Below, piece by piece: positions 1 to 9,857 of a DNA stretch of 64,000 nucleotides. Both the position numbers and the translations under genes were made by a program. Position 1 is the stretch's first letter, and the number at the start of each line of letters is the position of its first letter. This DNA is from Herbaspirillum sp. alder98 (lineage in GTDB: Bacteria; Pseudomonadota; Gammaproteobacteria; Burkholderiales; Burkholderiaceae_D): contig NZ_JAIUCY010000003.1 in assembly GCF_020179755.1 (NCBI RefSeq), forward strand, positions 310,001 through 374,000, in the 5' to 3' direction. The notes under the pieces are model-generated. The model was not told where the DNA came from, did not search any database, and worked only from the letters and a program-made list of their open reading frames with translations.

Positions 1-124
1 GCGAGTCCGAAGCAAAAATCAGAATCTGCAAATCCGGAACGTCGGGAATTCGACTCAGCAACTGGCGTAGATAAGTCTGACCACCGCCAATACGAGCGGA
101 CAGGGCATTGATGACAATCTTCAT
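1..124 (-). CDS. Glycosyltransferase (family 4-like), N-terminal fragment
   Basis: Only the first 41 codons lie in the window; the gene continues past base 1. The N-terminus reads MKIVINALSARIGGGQTYL, the usual beginning of GT-B glycosyltransferases, where a beta strand is followed by a glycine-rich loop (IGGGQ). The ATG at 124-122 overlaps the TGA of the amidotransferase gene (ATGA, 4 bases), so the two are probably translationally coupled. Its place at the end of a polysaccharide operon suggests that it adds a sugar to the lipid-linked repeat unit. Acceptor and donor cannot be told from this fragment. Confidence 0.6.
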   Translation of the reverse strand, partial: MKIVINALSARIGGGQTYLRQLLSRIPDVPDLQILIFASDS

Positions 125-1992
125 TCTGCTGCCTCGAATTTCTTGACAAACTGCAACAACACCAGGATCGACCACAAACAACTTTGCGCGTCGCGACGCC
201 CGTCCTGATGGTCTTGCCACACCTGCATTACCTGAGCGTAATCCAGGCCAACCTTGCGCATCAATTCACGCTCTGCCAGCAGATTTTCGGCCCACTCCCT
301 GAGTTCGGAACGCAGCCATGCTGCCATCGGTACGCCGAATCCCATCTTCGGGCGGTCAAGGATTTCCCGTGGCACATACCGGTAGGCCAGTTCACGCAGA
401 AGATACTTGTTGATGCCACTACGCACTTTCCATTTCAAGGGAAGGCTGGCAGCCCATTCCAGAATCGGATGATCCAGCAGCGGTTCGCGGGCTTCCAGCG
501 AAAAAGCCATGCTGCCCACATCCACCTTTTGCAGGTAGTCGTCAGGCAGCGTATAGGACAGATCCAGACGCATGGCAGCTTCCGCGGGCGACAGGTCGCT
601 TGCAAATGCAGCCGCGCGCGTGGCAAAGAGATCTTCCAGCGACCGCGTCCGGGACACCATTTCCGGGCTCATCACCTGCTTGAAATCCTTGATCACGCTG
701 CGCACGAAAGCGAAAGTCTGTGGATTGCCTTCTGAACTGAGCGCCCCCGCCAGCAATTTGAGCTTGTGATTGGGCAAGCGCTTCAACACGCCAGAAAGCA
801 CGGATCTGAGAACACGCGGCAGGCGCTGCAACTGGCTCAGATCCTGGGCCAGCTTGTAATAGTGATAACCGCCAAATGCCTCGTCGCCGCCGTCACCGGA
901 CAAGCTCACAGTGACATGCCGTCGTGCCAAGCGTGAGACAGCCATCACGGGAAAGGCCGAATAGTCGAAAAACGGCTCATCGTATTCTTCGAGATAAGTG
1001 GGCATCAACGCCAGCAAATCCTGGGCTGATAAATGCTCTCGCACGTGATCGGTTGCCAGGTGATCGGCGACAGCTTGCGCATGCTGGCTTTCATCGAACT
1101 CGTGGTCATCGAAGCCGATCGTAAACGTCTTGACCGGTCCAGTCGCGTGCTTCTTCATATAGGCCACGACCAGAGAACTGTCGATGCCCCCTGACAAAAA
1201 GGCTCCTACGGGAACATTGCTGACCATGCGTAGCTGCACGGATTCATCGATCAGTTTATCCAGCTCATCGAGCAGTTCGCTTTCGCTCTTGTGTTCCTTG
1301 GTGCTGTCAGTACCAATCTTGTCTAGCGACCAGTAGCAAACCTTTTCGAAGTGGTTCGCGCTGATACGCAGATAATGCCCGGGCTCCAGCTTGCGGATCG
1401 CCTCATGACAAGCATAAGGTGCGGGAATGTAGCCGGATTCCAGATAAAGGCGCAGCGCCTGCTGGTCAAATTGACGTGACAAGTCTGGCAACAGTTTGAA
1501 GATTGCACGCGGCCGCGAGGCAAAGGCGAAGCAATTCTCACTGGCATGAAAATACAAGGGCTTCACACCCATGCGGTCACGCGCCACAAACAAACTTTGG
1601 TCGACCCTGTCCCAGATGGCGAACGCAAACATGCCTCTGAACTTTTGCAGACATTCAGGCCCCCAGCGCAAGTAGGCGGCCAGGATCACTTCGGTGTCTG
1701 AATGGCTGCGCCAAGCATACGTACTGCCAATTTCCTCGCGTATCTGCTCGAAGTTGTAGATCTCGCCGTTGAAGATGATGACATGGCGCCCTTCGTTGGA
1801 CGGCATCGGTTGCGCGGCGCGATCGGACAGATCGATGATGGCCAGACGAAGGTGGCCAAGGTGGCACAAGTCATCCTGCCAGATACCGCGTCCATCAGGG
1901 CCACGTGCTTCGATGGCATCAAGCGCGGCATTGAGCTGCGCGCCCTGTTCACGCCCCCCCGACCAAAATACAGATCCTGCTATGCCGCACAT
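121..1992 (-). CDS. AsnB/WbpS-like glutamine amidotransferase
   Basis: 623 residues, full length for the asparagine synthase (glutamine-hydrolysing) family. The chain starts MCGIAG, so Cys2 can act as the N-terminal nucleophile of a class II glutaminase domain (about 1-210). The C-terminal synthetase domain has the ATP pyrophosphatase loop SGGIDSS at 267-273. Classical AsnB makes asparagine, but copies inside O-antigen loci (WbpS type in Pseudomonas) are thought to amidate uronic acids. The operon also encodes a UDP-GalNAc-uronate pathway, so amidation of GalNAcA to its uronamide is a reasonable inference; true asparagine synthesis remains possible. It lies 75 bases after the deacetylase gene and overlaps the next glycosyltransferase by 4 bases. 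Confidence 0.85.
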   Translation of the reverse strand: MCGIAGSVFWSGGREQGAQLNAALDAIEARGPDGRGIWQDDLCHLGHLRLAIIDLSDRAAQPMPSNEGRHVIIFNGEIYNFEQIREEIGSTYAWRSHSDTEVILAAYLRWGPECLQKFRGMFAFAIWDRVDQSLFVARDRMGVKPLYFHASENCFAFASRPRAIFKLLPDLSRQFDQQALRLYLESGYIPAPYACHEAIRKLEPGHYLRISANHFEKVCYWSLDKIGTDSTKEHKSESELLDELDKLIDESVQLRMVSNVPVGAFLSGGIDSSLVVAYMKKHATGPVKTFTIGFDDHEFDESQHAQAVADHLATDHVREHLSAQDLLALMPTYLEEYDEPFFDYSAFPVMAVSRLARRHVTVSLSGDGGDEAFGGYHYYKLAQDLSQLQRLPRVLRSVLSGVLKRLPNHKLKLLAGALSSEGNPQTFAFVRSVIKDFKQVMSPEMVSRTRSLEDLFATRAAAFASDLSPAEAAMRLDLSYTLPDDYLQKVDVGSMAFSLEAREPLLDHPILEWAASLPLKWKVRSGINKYLLRELAYRYVPREILDRPKMGFGVPMAAWLRSELREWAENLLAERELMRKVGLDYAQVMQVWQDHQDGRRDAQSCLWSILVLLQFVKKFEAAE

Positions 1993-2067
1993 ATACGTCC
2001 CAGAAAATTAAAATGAGTACTCTGTTCGCGCCAGCCCCGATGCGGCCAGAACAATGCCGATGAACTC

Positions 2068-2847
2068 TCAGTGATGGCGCTTGACCGACAGGAAGTACTT
2101 CACATGAGAGGCCGGCCAATCGCACTCAAAGTGGCGTCTATTGAGCACCTTGCCATCGATGCTGGTATAGCTTGCGTAACGATCGCCACTGAACACATAC
2201 TGGTAGTGATCCGCGGCTACCTGAATAGCCCTATCCGAAATGTCGGAAAAGCGCCCATAGGTCCAGGCGAAGTGATCGCAGGGCATACCGGAAATCACCT
2301 CGACGGCCGCTTTGCAGTCGACCACCTGATGCTGCAGAAAAGCCGGATCCTCAGAAGTCAGTCGCATGTGATCCATCGTATGCGCTCCGATGACAAACCC
2401 CCGTCCTGCCAGCTCCCGGACCATAGCCGCAGTCATCGGCGGCCTGCCGGGAATCTCGGGAACATTGGACTTCAGGAAGTTTTCCACATAAGCCTGATCA
2501 CCATTGGTGAAGTTCGGATTAATGAAGAAGAGTGCATTGGTCCCGAATTCTTCCAGCACGGGAGCAATATCGGCATAACAGTCGATGAAGCCGTCGTCAA
2601 ACGTAAATGCAATCATCGGCTCAGACACCTGCTTGCGATTTCGGACCATATCGCAGGCGTCTTCGATACGTACCAATTTTGCACTGCGGCTGAGCGTGCG
2701 TAACATGCGGCGAAAACTGGCTTTCCCGTGTCCGGGATCCATACCGATCACATGCCCGTTGAGGATATGCACGGAAGGCGAGATCTGCTTGAATGGCCCG
2801 ACAGCATTCAAAAAAGTACGCCGCAGAAATTTTCTAGAAAGTATCAT
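2068..2847 (-). CDS. Polysaccharide deacetylase (NodB/CE4-like)
   Basis: 259 residues from the ATG at 2847. A longer reading to 3087 only reads the GNAT gene in another frame, so I rejected it. The CE4 signature TFDDG is at about 82-86 (aspartates for catalysis and metal), and the second metal motif is H156-TMD-H160 (GAHTMDH). No signal peptide is seen, which suggests a cytoplasmic sugar-intermediate or lipid-linked substrate rather than a cell-wall polymer; this is inference. The start lies 14 bases inside the end of the GNAT gene. Deacetylase and acyltransferase side by side suggest editing of N- or O-acyl groups on the repeat unit. Confidence 0.82.
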   Translation of the reverse strand: MILSRKFLRRTFLNAVGPFKQISPSVHILNGHVIGMDPGHGKASFRRMLRTLSRSAKLVRIEDACDMVRNRKQVSEPMIAFTFDDGFIDCYADIAPVLEEFGTNALFFINPNFTNGDQAYVENFLKSNVPEIPGRPPMTAAMVRELAGRGFVIGAHTMDHMRLTSEDPAFLQHQVVDCKAAVEVISGMPCDHFAWTYGRFSDISDRAIQVAADHYQYVFSGDRYASYTSIDGKVLNRRHFECDWPASHVKYFLSVKRHH

Positions 2848-3775
2848 AATCAGCGTAGGTAAATTGAAGCTGTTCCAAGGGCATTCCTTCTTCAAACGCA
2901 ACATAACCATAGGCCAGGCTTTCTCGCGTATGCCCCTTGCTGCCCAGATTGCGGGCCAGTTGCGAGCCTGGCGAGCAGTAAGTCTTGATGCGCAAGATTC
3001 CAGCCAGTGCTGCGACAAACCTGAGCTTGCTGATCGCCGGACCGATTTCACCGTTAGCGGCAACGGCATCGCCGATACTGATGTCACCGTCGTACTTCAG
3101 GAAGAGGATGGTCTGTCCGACCTGATAGGCTTCACAACAGTCACGTTTATAGTCCCAGAAGGCGCGATCCCTGACCACGCCAGCGCTACCGCTGCCGGTC
3201 ACCGACGAACACGGCAACGGTAGCTCGCCAGCCTTCACGAAGAACATGTCCAGCAAGGTAGTCAGCCACTTCTTCTGCAGGCGCGCCAATACAGGCAGTC
3301 GCTTGGCCAGCAGATTGACCGGCAGGGTCGGGACGACGATATTGACCGCGACCATGTTATAGGGATGCTGCCATGCCAGTTTTTTGACAAACCCGGGATA
3401 GGAGTTGCTATTCGGGAATCCGAAGACAAATTTGACACCTTCCTCGGCAGCTAGTGCATAGGTCTTGCGAGCCAACGCGATAAACAAGCCTTTGCCGCGA
3501 TGATCAGGATGCGTCATGGTGTCGCCGGATTGCGCAGCCAGTACCTCTTTGCCAGCGAGCATCACCCGCATCGGAAACACGCCGTAGTATGCAGCTGCAA
3601 TCTTCTCACCCTGCTTGTAGGCGAGGTAACCGAGGTTCTCCGCCCCGAATGCGCGGGTATCGTATTTTTTCCTGAGTTGGTGACCGTCAGGCGTACTGCC
3701 ATTAACGACCTCCATCAGCCCAAGCAGATCGGCGAAATTGCTCGAATCCAGACGAATCAGGTTGTAATCGCTCAT
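2834..3775 (-). CDS. GNAT-family acyltransferase
   Basis: 313 residues. The acetyl-CoA binding region is visible at about 81-98: GDTMTHPDHRGKGLF, with the (R/Q)-x-x-G-x-G/A loop given by HRGKGL. The C-terminal half is longer than in a minimal GNAT and I do not recognise a second domain in it. Its start codon overlaps the flippase stop by 4 bases (ATGA). Within the polysaccharide operon it probably transfers an acyl group to an amino sugar or to another precursor. Substrate unknown. Confidence 0.75.
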   Translation of the reverse strand: MSDYNLIRLDSSNFADLLGLMEVVNGSTPDGHQLRKKYDTRAFGAENLGYLAYKQGEKIAAAYYGVFPMRVMLAGKEVLAAQSGDTMTHPDHRGKGLFIALARKTYALAAEEGVKFVFGFPNSNSYPGFVKKLAWQHPYNMVAVNIVVPTLPVNLLAKRLPVLARLQKKWLTTLLDMFFVKAGELPLPCSSVTGSGSAGVVRDRAFWDYKRDCCEAYQVGQTILFLKYDGDISIGDAVAANGEIGPAISKLRFVAALAGILRIKTYCSPGSQLARNLGSKGHTRESLAYGYVAFEEGMPLEQLQFTYADYDTF

Positions 3776-5040
3776 GTGTCTCCTATTGTTCTAGGTTTAT
3801 TGGTAAAGGAAAACCTCGCCTGCAACGAGCCTTGGATGAGACTCGCAATCAGGATGCTCCACCCTAGTCCGCTGGCACCGAAATGCAGCACCCTGATGAA
3901 CACGAAGGCGCTGACGATATAGGCCACCCCATAGGTTGATGCAGCCATGAGGTTACTCCAGGTCTTCCCGGCCGCCCATGAAATCTGGTTCATGACCGCA
4001 ATAAGCGCCGCTAGAAATCCGCACACGGCCAACAAGACAAGTACGCCGCTTTCCCGCGCAAAATCTGGCCCGTACAGCGCCAGAATATAAGGTTCAAACA
4101 GCACCACCAGGGCCAGTAGCACACCTACCGTGCCGGACATCAACAACACAATACGCAAGGCGCGCTGTCGGAACTCGGCTTCGCCCACAACCTTGGCGCG
4201 GGCTAGCCAGGGGATGGTGAAGTTCATCAGCGCGCCAGGGATGAACGTGAGAATGGAATACCACTGGAAGAGTGCACTGAAAATTGCAATTTCGCGGACC
4301 CCGGCAGCGGAAGAACCCAAAAAGCTCAGACATAGCCAATGCACGGGACCGCCCAGAGCCATGGCCGCCATGGTCGGGAACGTAAATGCACGGAAAACGC
4401 CGGAACGAAAATAGTTGCGAAGCTCGGGCAAGCCCAAATTGAGCCCGGGAAAATACCGCTTCAGCAGGATGGCGTAAGCCACACTGAGCAACACCATACC
4501 GACGGCAAAACCCAGGCACATGCCGAATGACCCGGCGCGCATAGCTCCCGCAAGGCCAAGGCTAACCGAAACGACGGCGCCGATAGACGCAACAATGGCC
4601 GCGGGCAGGTTCTTGTCGAAGGAATTAAGCAATGCGTTGGCGACAGTATTGGGCAGAAGGCACAAAGTCATCACGCTGGAAATCCGGACGTACGAAGTCA
4701 AATCGGCGTTGCCGCTGATGACCTGGCTAAGCAGCGGCGCGAAGACAGCGGTCAGCAAACTCAGTACCAATGCCAGTACCACGCAAAACGACATCAGCAT
4801 GCTCGCCATCTCATATTGCGCATTGACGGACCGTTGTCCTGCCAGAGGTACTTCACGATTTACGGTCGCGGCCAAGCCGTCTCCGATGAACCCAGTCAAG
4901 TTGACGCAGGTAGCGTAAATAATCGCAAATTTGCCTAGCTCGGAGGCGCCAATAATGCGCGCAGCCAGGATTGTCATGACCAAAACAGACAACCGTTGCA
5001 TCACGGCAGAGCTAAAAACGATCAATGCCTGTAAACGCAT
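3772..5040 (-). CDS. wzx: Polysaccharide/O-antigen flippase (Wzx, MATE/MOP type)
   Basis: 422 residues, almost wholly hydrophobic, with about 12 predicted membrane segments starting at the N-terminus (MRLQALIVFSSAVMQRLSVL). Charged residues cluster in short loops, as in PST/MOP-family flippases. It should move the undecaprenyl-linked repeat unit across the inner membrane for Wzy. The ATG is at 5040, preceded by an A/G-rich stretch (AAAGAAAA). The gene is 92 bases downstream of the putative polymerase and coupled (ATGA) to the GNAT gene. Family members are very diverse, so the call rests on membrane topology and context. Confidence 0.82.
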   Translation of the reverse strand: MRLQALIVFSSAVMQRLSVLVMTILAARIIGASELGKFAIIYATCVNLTGFIGDGLAATVNREVPLAGQRSVNAQYEMASMLMSFCVVLALVLSLLTAVFAPLLSQVISGNADLTSYVRISSVMTLCLLPNTVANALLNSFDKNLPAAIVASIGAVVSVSLGLAGAMRAGSFGMCLGFAVGMVLLSVAYAILLKRYFPGLNLGLPELRNYFRSGVFRAFTFPTMAAMALGGPVHWLCLSFLGSSAAGVREIAIFSALFQWYSILTFIPGALMNFTIPWLARAKVVGEAEFRQRALRIVLLMSGTVGVLLALVVLFEPYILALYGPDFARESGVLVLLAVCGFLAALIAVMNQISWAAGKTWSNLMAASTYGVAYIVSAFVFIRVLHFGASGLGWSILIASLIQGSLQARFSFTNKPRTIGDT

Positions 5041-5132
5041 AAAGGTTTTCTTTTGTTCTCAAGTACAGGACGACAGATTCAAACGGATACCATGGCGCGC
5101 GAGCAGACACGCCTGGCAAACTCACTCTGGGC

Positions 5133-6521
5133 TTACCGTTGTCGCCGGGTCAACAGCAGTGCAAGCGAATGGATGATGAGATACAAGACCAGTCCCGACA
5201 CAAAGGACTTGTAAAAAGCGAACGTCTGGTACCAAGATCCCCGTAGCCATACACACAAGATGGACGACAGTGCAAAAACGTAAAAAATGTTTTGACGCTG
5301 TATTGCACGAGAATAAACGCCCGAGATGATGAAGCTGATCGCGAACGGCGCAATAAACACCCCAATCAACCCGAAATTCAGATACGCCTCGGCAAGTTCA
5401 AAAAAACCACCGCCACTGGACAAGCCATAGTCTACGAACATCGTCGCAAAGTCTTTCGGGCGGTCGGGATACAGAAACTCTGGCGGGGTGCGCAGGATAT
5501 AGTCCAGATAGCCTTGGCCATACAGCAGCGAAACCGAGTGCCGTTCGAATAAGGCCACTACATTGGCGAATGTGGTGGCAATCGGCCCCAACGTGCCCGA
5601 ATAGACAACACCGGGCAGGATAGCGGCGTTACCCAGCCCCATGTCCAGCAATTCGGTTACATTGAGCCGTCCCGCTAGAAACAGGCTTAAGCCGCTTCTT
5701 ACCAAGCCCCAAACTTCAAGCAGCAAAAACAATGGCACGACATAAAAGAAATATTTCAACTTGATCGACACGTTTCGCAACTCGAACATCAGAAACAGAA
5801 CCAAGCATGAAAATGCCGCGCCGACGACATCCTGGCGTAATCCGCGCAAGATCTGGCACCACAACAACAGATAGCAGGCCACCAGGCCGATTACGATCCA
5901 GTACGATTTCTTTCGGGCAATCAAGGCACAATAGAACATGATCGACAGGGAAATGCCTCCCATCGCGCTTGCGCTACCGATCAGTGGAGACCCTTCGGTG
6001 CCCGTACCATAAGCCGAATCCAGGATAGTGCCGGTAGACGAATTGATGATCAGAAATCCGGTCAGTGTGGCAAAGACCGCAGACAGGCAAAATACGCAAA
6101 AATAATATTCATCCAGTGCGGGAAGAATTCTCCCCGCATGACCTGAAGACTTGTCACTGACCGTACCGGCCTTCCAACCAAGATACGCCCCCACCACCGC
6201 AACAAGGCTAAGGGCATACATGGTGGTCGTCACGCTGAGCGTCTGCGTAGTAAATTCAAAAACCGAAAAATAAAGGTTATCACCGAGCAGCTTGACGCCA
6301 AGCGGATAGGCGCCGACCAAGAACAGCAGAAATAAGCGGGCAGCAAAAATCAGGTTGTAGAACACCGACAAGATGAGTACAGCCACCAGGACAACCGACC
6401 CAAGGTAGACCAGAAACACCGTGGATTTGTCGAGGTCGGCCAGATATAACGTCAGGCCGGCCGCCAGGATCATCGACAATACGACGAGCTCGGCCGCCAT
6501 ATCCCGATATTTTTTTTCCAT
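5133..6521 (-). CDS. wzy: Putative O-antigen/exopolysaccharide polymerase (Wzy-like)
   Basis: 462 residues from the ATG at 6521 (MEKKYRDM); an in-frame GTG at 6557 would add 12 residues and has no better ribosome site. The protein has about 11-12 hydrophobic segments and a large loop (about 290-370) rich in polar residues, the typical layout of Wzy and O-antigen ligase-like polymerases. It would join lipid-linked repeat units in the periplasm. Sequence conservation in the family is weak, so topology and position between the sugar-nucleotide genes and wzx are the main evidence. A WaaL-like ligase is the chief alternative. Confidence 0.7.
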   Translation of the reverse strand: MEKKYRDMAAELVVLSMILAAGLTLYLADLDKSTVFLVYLGSVVLVAVLILSVFYNLIFAARLFLLFLVGAYPLGVKLLGDNLYFSVFEFTTQTLSVTTTMYALSLVAVVGAYLGWKAGTVSDKSSGHAGRILPALDEYYFCVFCLSAVFATLTGFLIINSSTGTILDSAYGTGTEGSPLIGSASAMGGISLSIMFYCALIARKKSYWIVIGLVACYLLLWCQILRGLRQDVVGAAFSCLVLFLMFELRNVSIKLKYFFYVVPLFLLLEVWGLVRSGLSLFLAGRLNVTELLDMGLGNAAILPGVVYSGTLGPIATTFANVVALFERHSVSLLYGQGYLDYILRTPPEFLYPDRPKDFATMFVDYGLSSGGGFFELAEAYLNFGLIGVFIAPFAISFIISGVYSRAIQRQNIFYVFALSSILCVWLRGSWYQTFAFYKSFVSGLVLYLIIHSLALLLTRRQR

Positions 6522-6585
6522 TGCCAGTCCGTTCGCTTGTGTTGCTGCTGCTAGCACACAACCCCCATTGCAGAGCGCGGTAGCA

Positions 6586-7635
6586 TTACTTCAACGATGC
6601 GAAAAATTGCCGATACCAAGGTGCGACCACTTCCAGTCCCTGCAGCACAGTGTGGGTAGGTGCATAACCGAGGAGTTGCCGAGCTTTGCTGATGTCAGCC
6701 TGCGAATGTTTGACATCTCCCTGACGAAAATCGCGATACGTGGGGTTTTCGCGTACAGAGTCGACGCCCGCCCGCTGGACCAGCGTACGAATGTGACCAT
6801 AGAGCTGATTCAGGGTCGTGCGATCACCTACCGCGACGTTATATACCTGATTGGCGGCACCCTCATCGGTCGTCGTGGCTGCCAGAATATTGGCCTGGAC
6901 GGCATTGTCCACGTAGCAGAAATCGCGGCTTGTCTCGCCATCACCGTTGACGAAGATTTCTTCACCACTCAACATCCCGCCAAACCACTTCGGAATCACT
7001 GCGGCATAGCCACCTTGCGGGTCCTGGCGCGAACCGAATACATTGAAATAGCGCAACCCGATAGCCGACACGCCATAGCAGCGGCCAAATACATCGGCGT
7101 AGATCTCATTGAGATATTTTGTAACGGCATATGGCGAGAGGGTCTTGCCGATGCGATCTTCGACCTTTGGCAACCCAGGATGATCACCGTAAGTCGAACT
7201 TGATGCTGCATAAACAAACCGCTGCACCTTTGCATCCCTGCTGGCCACCAGCATGTTCAAGAAGCCGTTTGCGTTGGTATTGTGCGTACGGATTGGGTCT
7301 TCCAGTGATCGCGGCACACTGCCCAGCGCAGCCTGATGTAATACGTAGTCGACGCCAGCAACAGCCTTGGCACAGTCGGCCAGATCACAGATGTCGCCAC
7401 GAATCATGTTGAACCGATCCCACTGCGCCGGGCTGACAAGCGCTTTGATCTCGTCGAGATTGCGCTGATGTCCGGTGGAAAAATTATCCAGGCCGACCAC
7501 GCGCTGGTCGAGCTTGAGAAGCATCTCCAGCAAATTGGAACCGATAAAGCCGGCCACACCGGTGACCAGCCAGATTTTTGGCTGAGCCCTGAGCGCGGCC
7601 TGTACTTCTGCATACTTCGACATCATCTTATCCAT
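6586..7635 (-). CDS. UDP-GlcNAc(A) 4-epimerase (WbpP/TviC family)
   Basis: 349 residues from the ATG at 7635; a TTG four codons upstream is less likely. Extended SDR epimerase: Rossmann motif GVAGFIG at about 26-32, catalytic YAVTK (Tyr-x3-Lys), and a serine-rich stretch (AASSSTYG) before it. It resembles the WbpP/TviC group, which interconverts UDP-GlcNAc and UDP-GalNAc or their uronic acids. The start codon shares a base with the stop of the dehydrogenase gene (TAATG), pointing to coupling. Together the two enzymes would supply UDP-GalNAcA to the glycosyltransferases. Confidence 0.88.
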   Translation of the reverse strand: MDKMMSKYAEVQAALRAQPKIWLVTGVAGFIGSNLLEMLLKLDQRVVGLDNFSTGHQRNLDEIKALVSPAQWDRFNMIRGDICDLADCAKAVAGVDYVLHQAALGSVPRSLEDPIRTHNTNANGFLNMLVASRDAKVQRFVYAASSSTYGDHPGLPKVEDRIGKTLSPYAVTKYLNEIYADVFGRCYGVSAIGLRYFNVFGSRQDPQGGYAAVIPKWFGGMLSGEEIFVNGDGETSRDFCYVDNAVQANILAATTTDEGAANQVYNVAVGDRTTLNQLYGHIRTLVQRAGVDSVRENPTYRDFRQGDVKHSQADISKARQLLGYAPTHTVLQGLEVVAPWYRQFFASLK

Positions 7636-8918
7636 TACAAACGCCAAAACTTGATACCAGCGGCAGTAACCGCCGCCGCGTCACATATACCCTTCACGTC
7701 GACCACGATCGGCCGCTCGCCTAGCAGCGAGCGCACTTCTTCCGCGCCCCACCCGGCAAATTCCTGATGTGCAACGGTAAAGATCAGTGCGTCAGCCGGC
7801 TTCAGTTCTGCCTGAGGAATCAGGGTGACACCATATTCGTGAAATGCTTCTTCCGGGTCGGCATGGGGATCGCAAACCTGCACGGTTATGCCGAACTCCT
7901 GCAACGCCTTGATCACGTCGATCACCTTTGAATTGCGCAAGTCCGGGCAATTTTCCTTGAAGGTAAGTCCAAGCACCGTCACCGTGCTGCTGGCAACGAG
8001 ATGACTGTTCAGGATCAATTGCTTGATCGTCTGCTGTGCGACATAGTTGGCCATTCCGTCATTGATGCGCCGACCGGACAGAATCACCTGCGGGATATAA
8101 CCGAGAATCTCGGCCTTGTGTGTAAGGTAATACGGATCTACACCGATGCAATGCCCACCAACCAGGCCCGGCCTAAAATTGAGGAAATTCCATTTGGTAC
8201 CCGCAGCCTTAAGCACGTCGAGGGTATCGATGCCCATGCGGTCGAAGATGAGGGCCAGCTCATTCATTAACGCGATATTGAGATCGCGTTGTGTGTTCTC
8301 GATCACTTTTGCCGCTTCTGCCACCTTGATTGAAGCGGCCTTGTGCACGCCGGCCGTCACGACCGAGCTATAAACCGCAGCTACGACGTCGAGCGTTGCC
8401 TGATCCTGGCCGGATACCACCTTGGTGATCTTGGTGAAGGTATGTTCCTTGTCACCAGGATTGATACGCTCAGGACTGTAGCCAACCGTAAAGTCGCTGC
8501 CACATTTGAGGCCCGAGATTGTTTCAAGAATAGGCACGCACACTTCTTCGGTCGCCCCCGGATAGACCGTGGATTCATACACCACGATATCCCCCTTCTT
8601 GAGCGCCCGGCCAACGGTCTCGGAAGCTCGCTCCAGAGGCGTTAGATCCGGCTGGTGCGCCTCATCCACAGGCGTCGGTACGGCGACAATATGAAAATCT
8701 GCCGAAGCGAGCACGGCAGTGTCCGCCGTAAAAGTGATATCGGCCGCTGCCAGATCATCGGAAGTGACTTCGTTGGTGCGGTCATGTCCACTCACCAGTT
8801 CGGCCAGCCGATGTTGGTTGATATCAAAACCGATGGTGCGAGCAGTGCGCCCAAATGCCACCGCGACCGGCAAACCGACGTAGCCAAGTCCGATAACGGA
8901 AATTGATCTGTTATGCAT
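7635..8918 (-). CDS. UDP-N-acetylhexosamine 6-dehydrogenase (WbpO/TviB family)
   Basis: 427 residues from the ATG at 8918 ([10 protein letters not shown]). A GTG at 8948 would add ten residues but would put an extension ahead of the Rossmann strand, so the ATG is preferred. The NAD-binding motif is GLGYVG at 10-15; the catalytic cysteine is Cys257 in GGHCIGVDP; the [13 protein letters not shown] region marks the C-terminal UDP-binding domain. The enzyme oxidises UDP-GlcNAc or UDP-GalNAc to the uronic acid with two NAD. The pairing with a WbpP/TviC-type epimerase is the known Vi-antigen and B-band O-antigen route to UDP-GalNAcA. Confidence 0.9.
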   Translation of the reverse strand: MHNRSISVIGLGYVGLPVAVAFGRTARTIGFDINQHRLAELVSGHDRTNEVTSDDLAAADITFTADTAVLASADFHIVAVPTPVDEAHQPDLTPLERASETVGRALKKGDIVVYESTVYPGATEEVCVPILETISGLKCGSDFTVGYSPERINPGDKEHTFTKITKVVSGQDQATLDVVAAVYSSVVTAGVHKAASIKVAEAAKVIENTQRDLNIALMNELALIFDRMGIDTLDVLKAAGTKWNFLNFRPGLVGGHCIGVDPYYLTHKAEILGYIPQVILSGRRINDGMANYVAQQTIKQLILNSHLVASSTVTVLGLTFKENCPDLRNSKVIDVIKALQEFGITVQVCDPHADPEEAFHEYGVTLIPQAELKPADALIFTVAHQEFAGWGAEEVRSLLGERPIVVDVKGICDAAAVTAAGIKFWRL

Positions 8919-8990
8919 ATATAAAATATTTTTGGTTAAACCTTGCACCCAACCGCTCGGTAGCTCGACGGCGCCATGCCGGTTGAGCTA

Positions 8991-9857
8991 TCAGGTACGA
9001 GTCCTGAACATTGCGAGCAAAACGCCTAGGATCAAGCCAAAAATGATACCGATTCCGGCAAAAGTGATTGCCTTCGGAAAAGGAGCATCGTCGATATGAA
9101 CCGCGGTCACCGTGGTGGCATAGAGATTTGTGATGGAAAGATCACGCTCGAGATCGCTTTGGGTCGCACGCAGACTTTCGCGCAGCCTCATGTTATTCAC
9201 AAGCAAACTCGTCAACGTCACATTCGCCAGAGAATGGCTTTCAGCACCAGTCTTACGCGCGCCGCTCAGTTCGGACTGCATTTGTGAATTGGCGTCGTTG
9301 GCGATTGCAGCCTCGTGCGCGATGCTGTCGAGTTGCGCTTTCAACCGCGCCTTGACCGCGTCGAACGGGATTTTATGGTCACTCAATACGCTCTGCGTAA
9401 TCGCAGCGCCCAGTGTTTTGGCATAGTCCTGGGATTTCGCCGAGAAACTGATTTGCACAAAATCAGAATTTCTTAGAGAGCTAGCCAGAAAAGATTTTCT
9501 AAACAGCGTCGCTTGCGCACCAGTCAGTTCGCCTTCCTCAATCTTCGCCAGGCCCAGCACACGATCTTGAAACTCTCGCCCGCCAACTCGCGCTACAAAT
9601 TGATCCACGCTCTCAATGAGCATGTTTTCATCTTTGCCTTTCTGCGGAATTTTGCCTATTTTGACGGTAATAAACGCGGTCCACTTTTCGGGAGTTACCA
9701 CATAGGCTGCCATCGCCACTGCAAAGCCAAGCACAATGCATACGAAAACCGATATCCATTGGCGTTTTATCACCACTGCAAGATCACCCAACCCAGACGT
9801 TCCGATCTGCTGCCCCGCCTTGTCCCCACCAGTTCCCGAAAAATTCAATTCTGCCAT
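8991..9857 (-). CDS. wzz: Chain-length determinant protein (Wzz/PCP family)
   Basis: 288 residues with the two-helix layout of polysaccharide co-polymerases: a first membrane segment at about 36-55 (VFVCIVLGFAVAMAAYVV), a large periplasmic domain with a long helical, coiled-coil-prone part, and a second segment near 265-283 ending just before the C-terminus. There is no cytoplasmic tyrosine-kinase domain, so it is a PCP-1/2a-type regulator of polymer length acting with Wzy. The ATG at 9857 has a strong ribosome site (AAGAAGG) 9 bases upstream. It is the first gene of the leftward cluster, so the operon promoter should lie in the AT-rich stretch above it. Confidence 0.85.
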   Translation of the reverse strand: MAELNFSGTGGDKAGQQIGTSGLGDLAVVIKRQWISVFVCIVLGFAVAMAAYVVTPEKWTAFITVKIGKIPQKGKDENMLIESVDQFVARVGGREFQDRVLGLAKIEEGELTGAQATLFRKSFLASSLRNSDFVQISFSAKSQDYAKTLGAAITQSVLSDHKIPFDAVKARLKAQLDSIAHEAAIANDANSQMQSELSGARKTGAESHSLANVTLTSLLVNNMRLRESLRATQSDLERDLSITNLYATTVTAVHIDDAPFPKAITFAGIGIIFGLILGVLLAMFRTRT

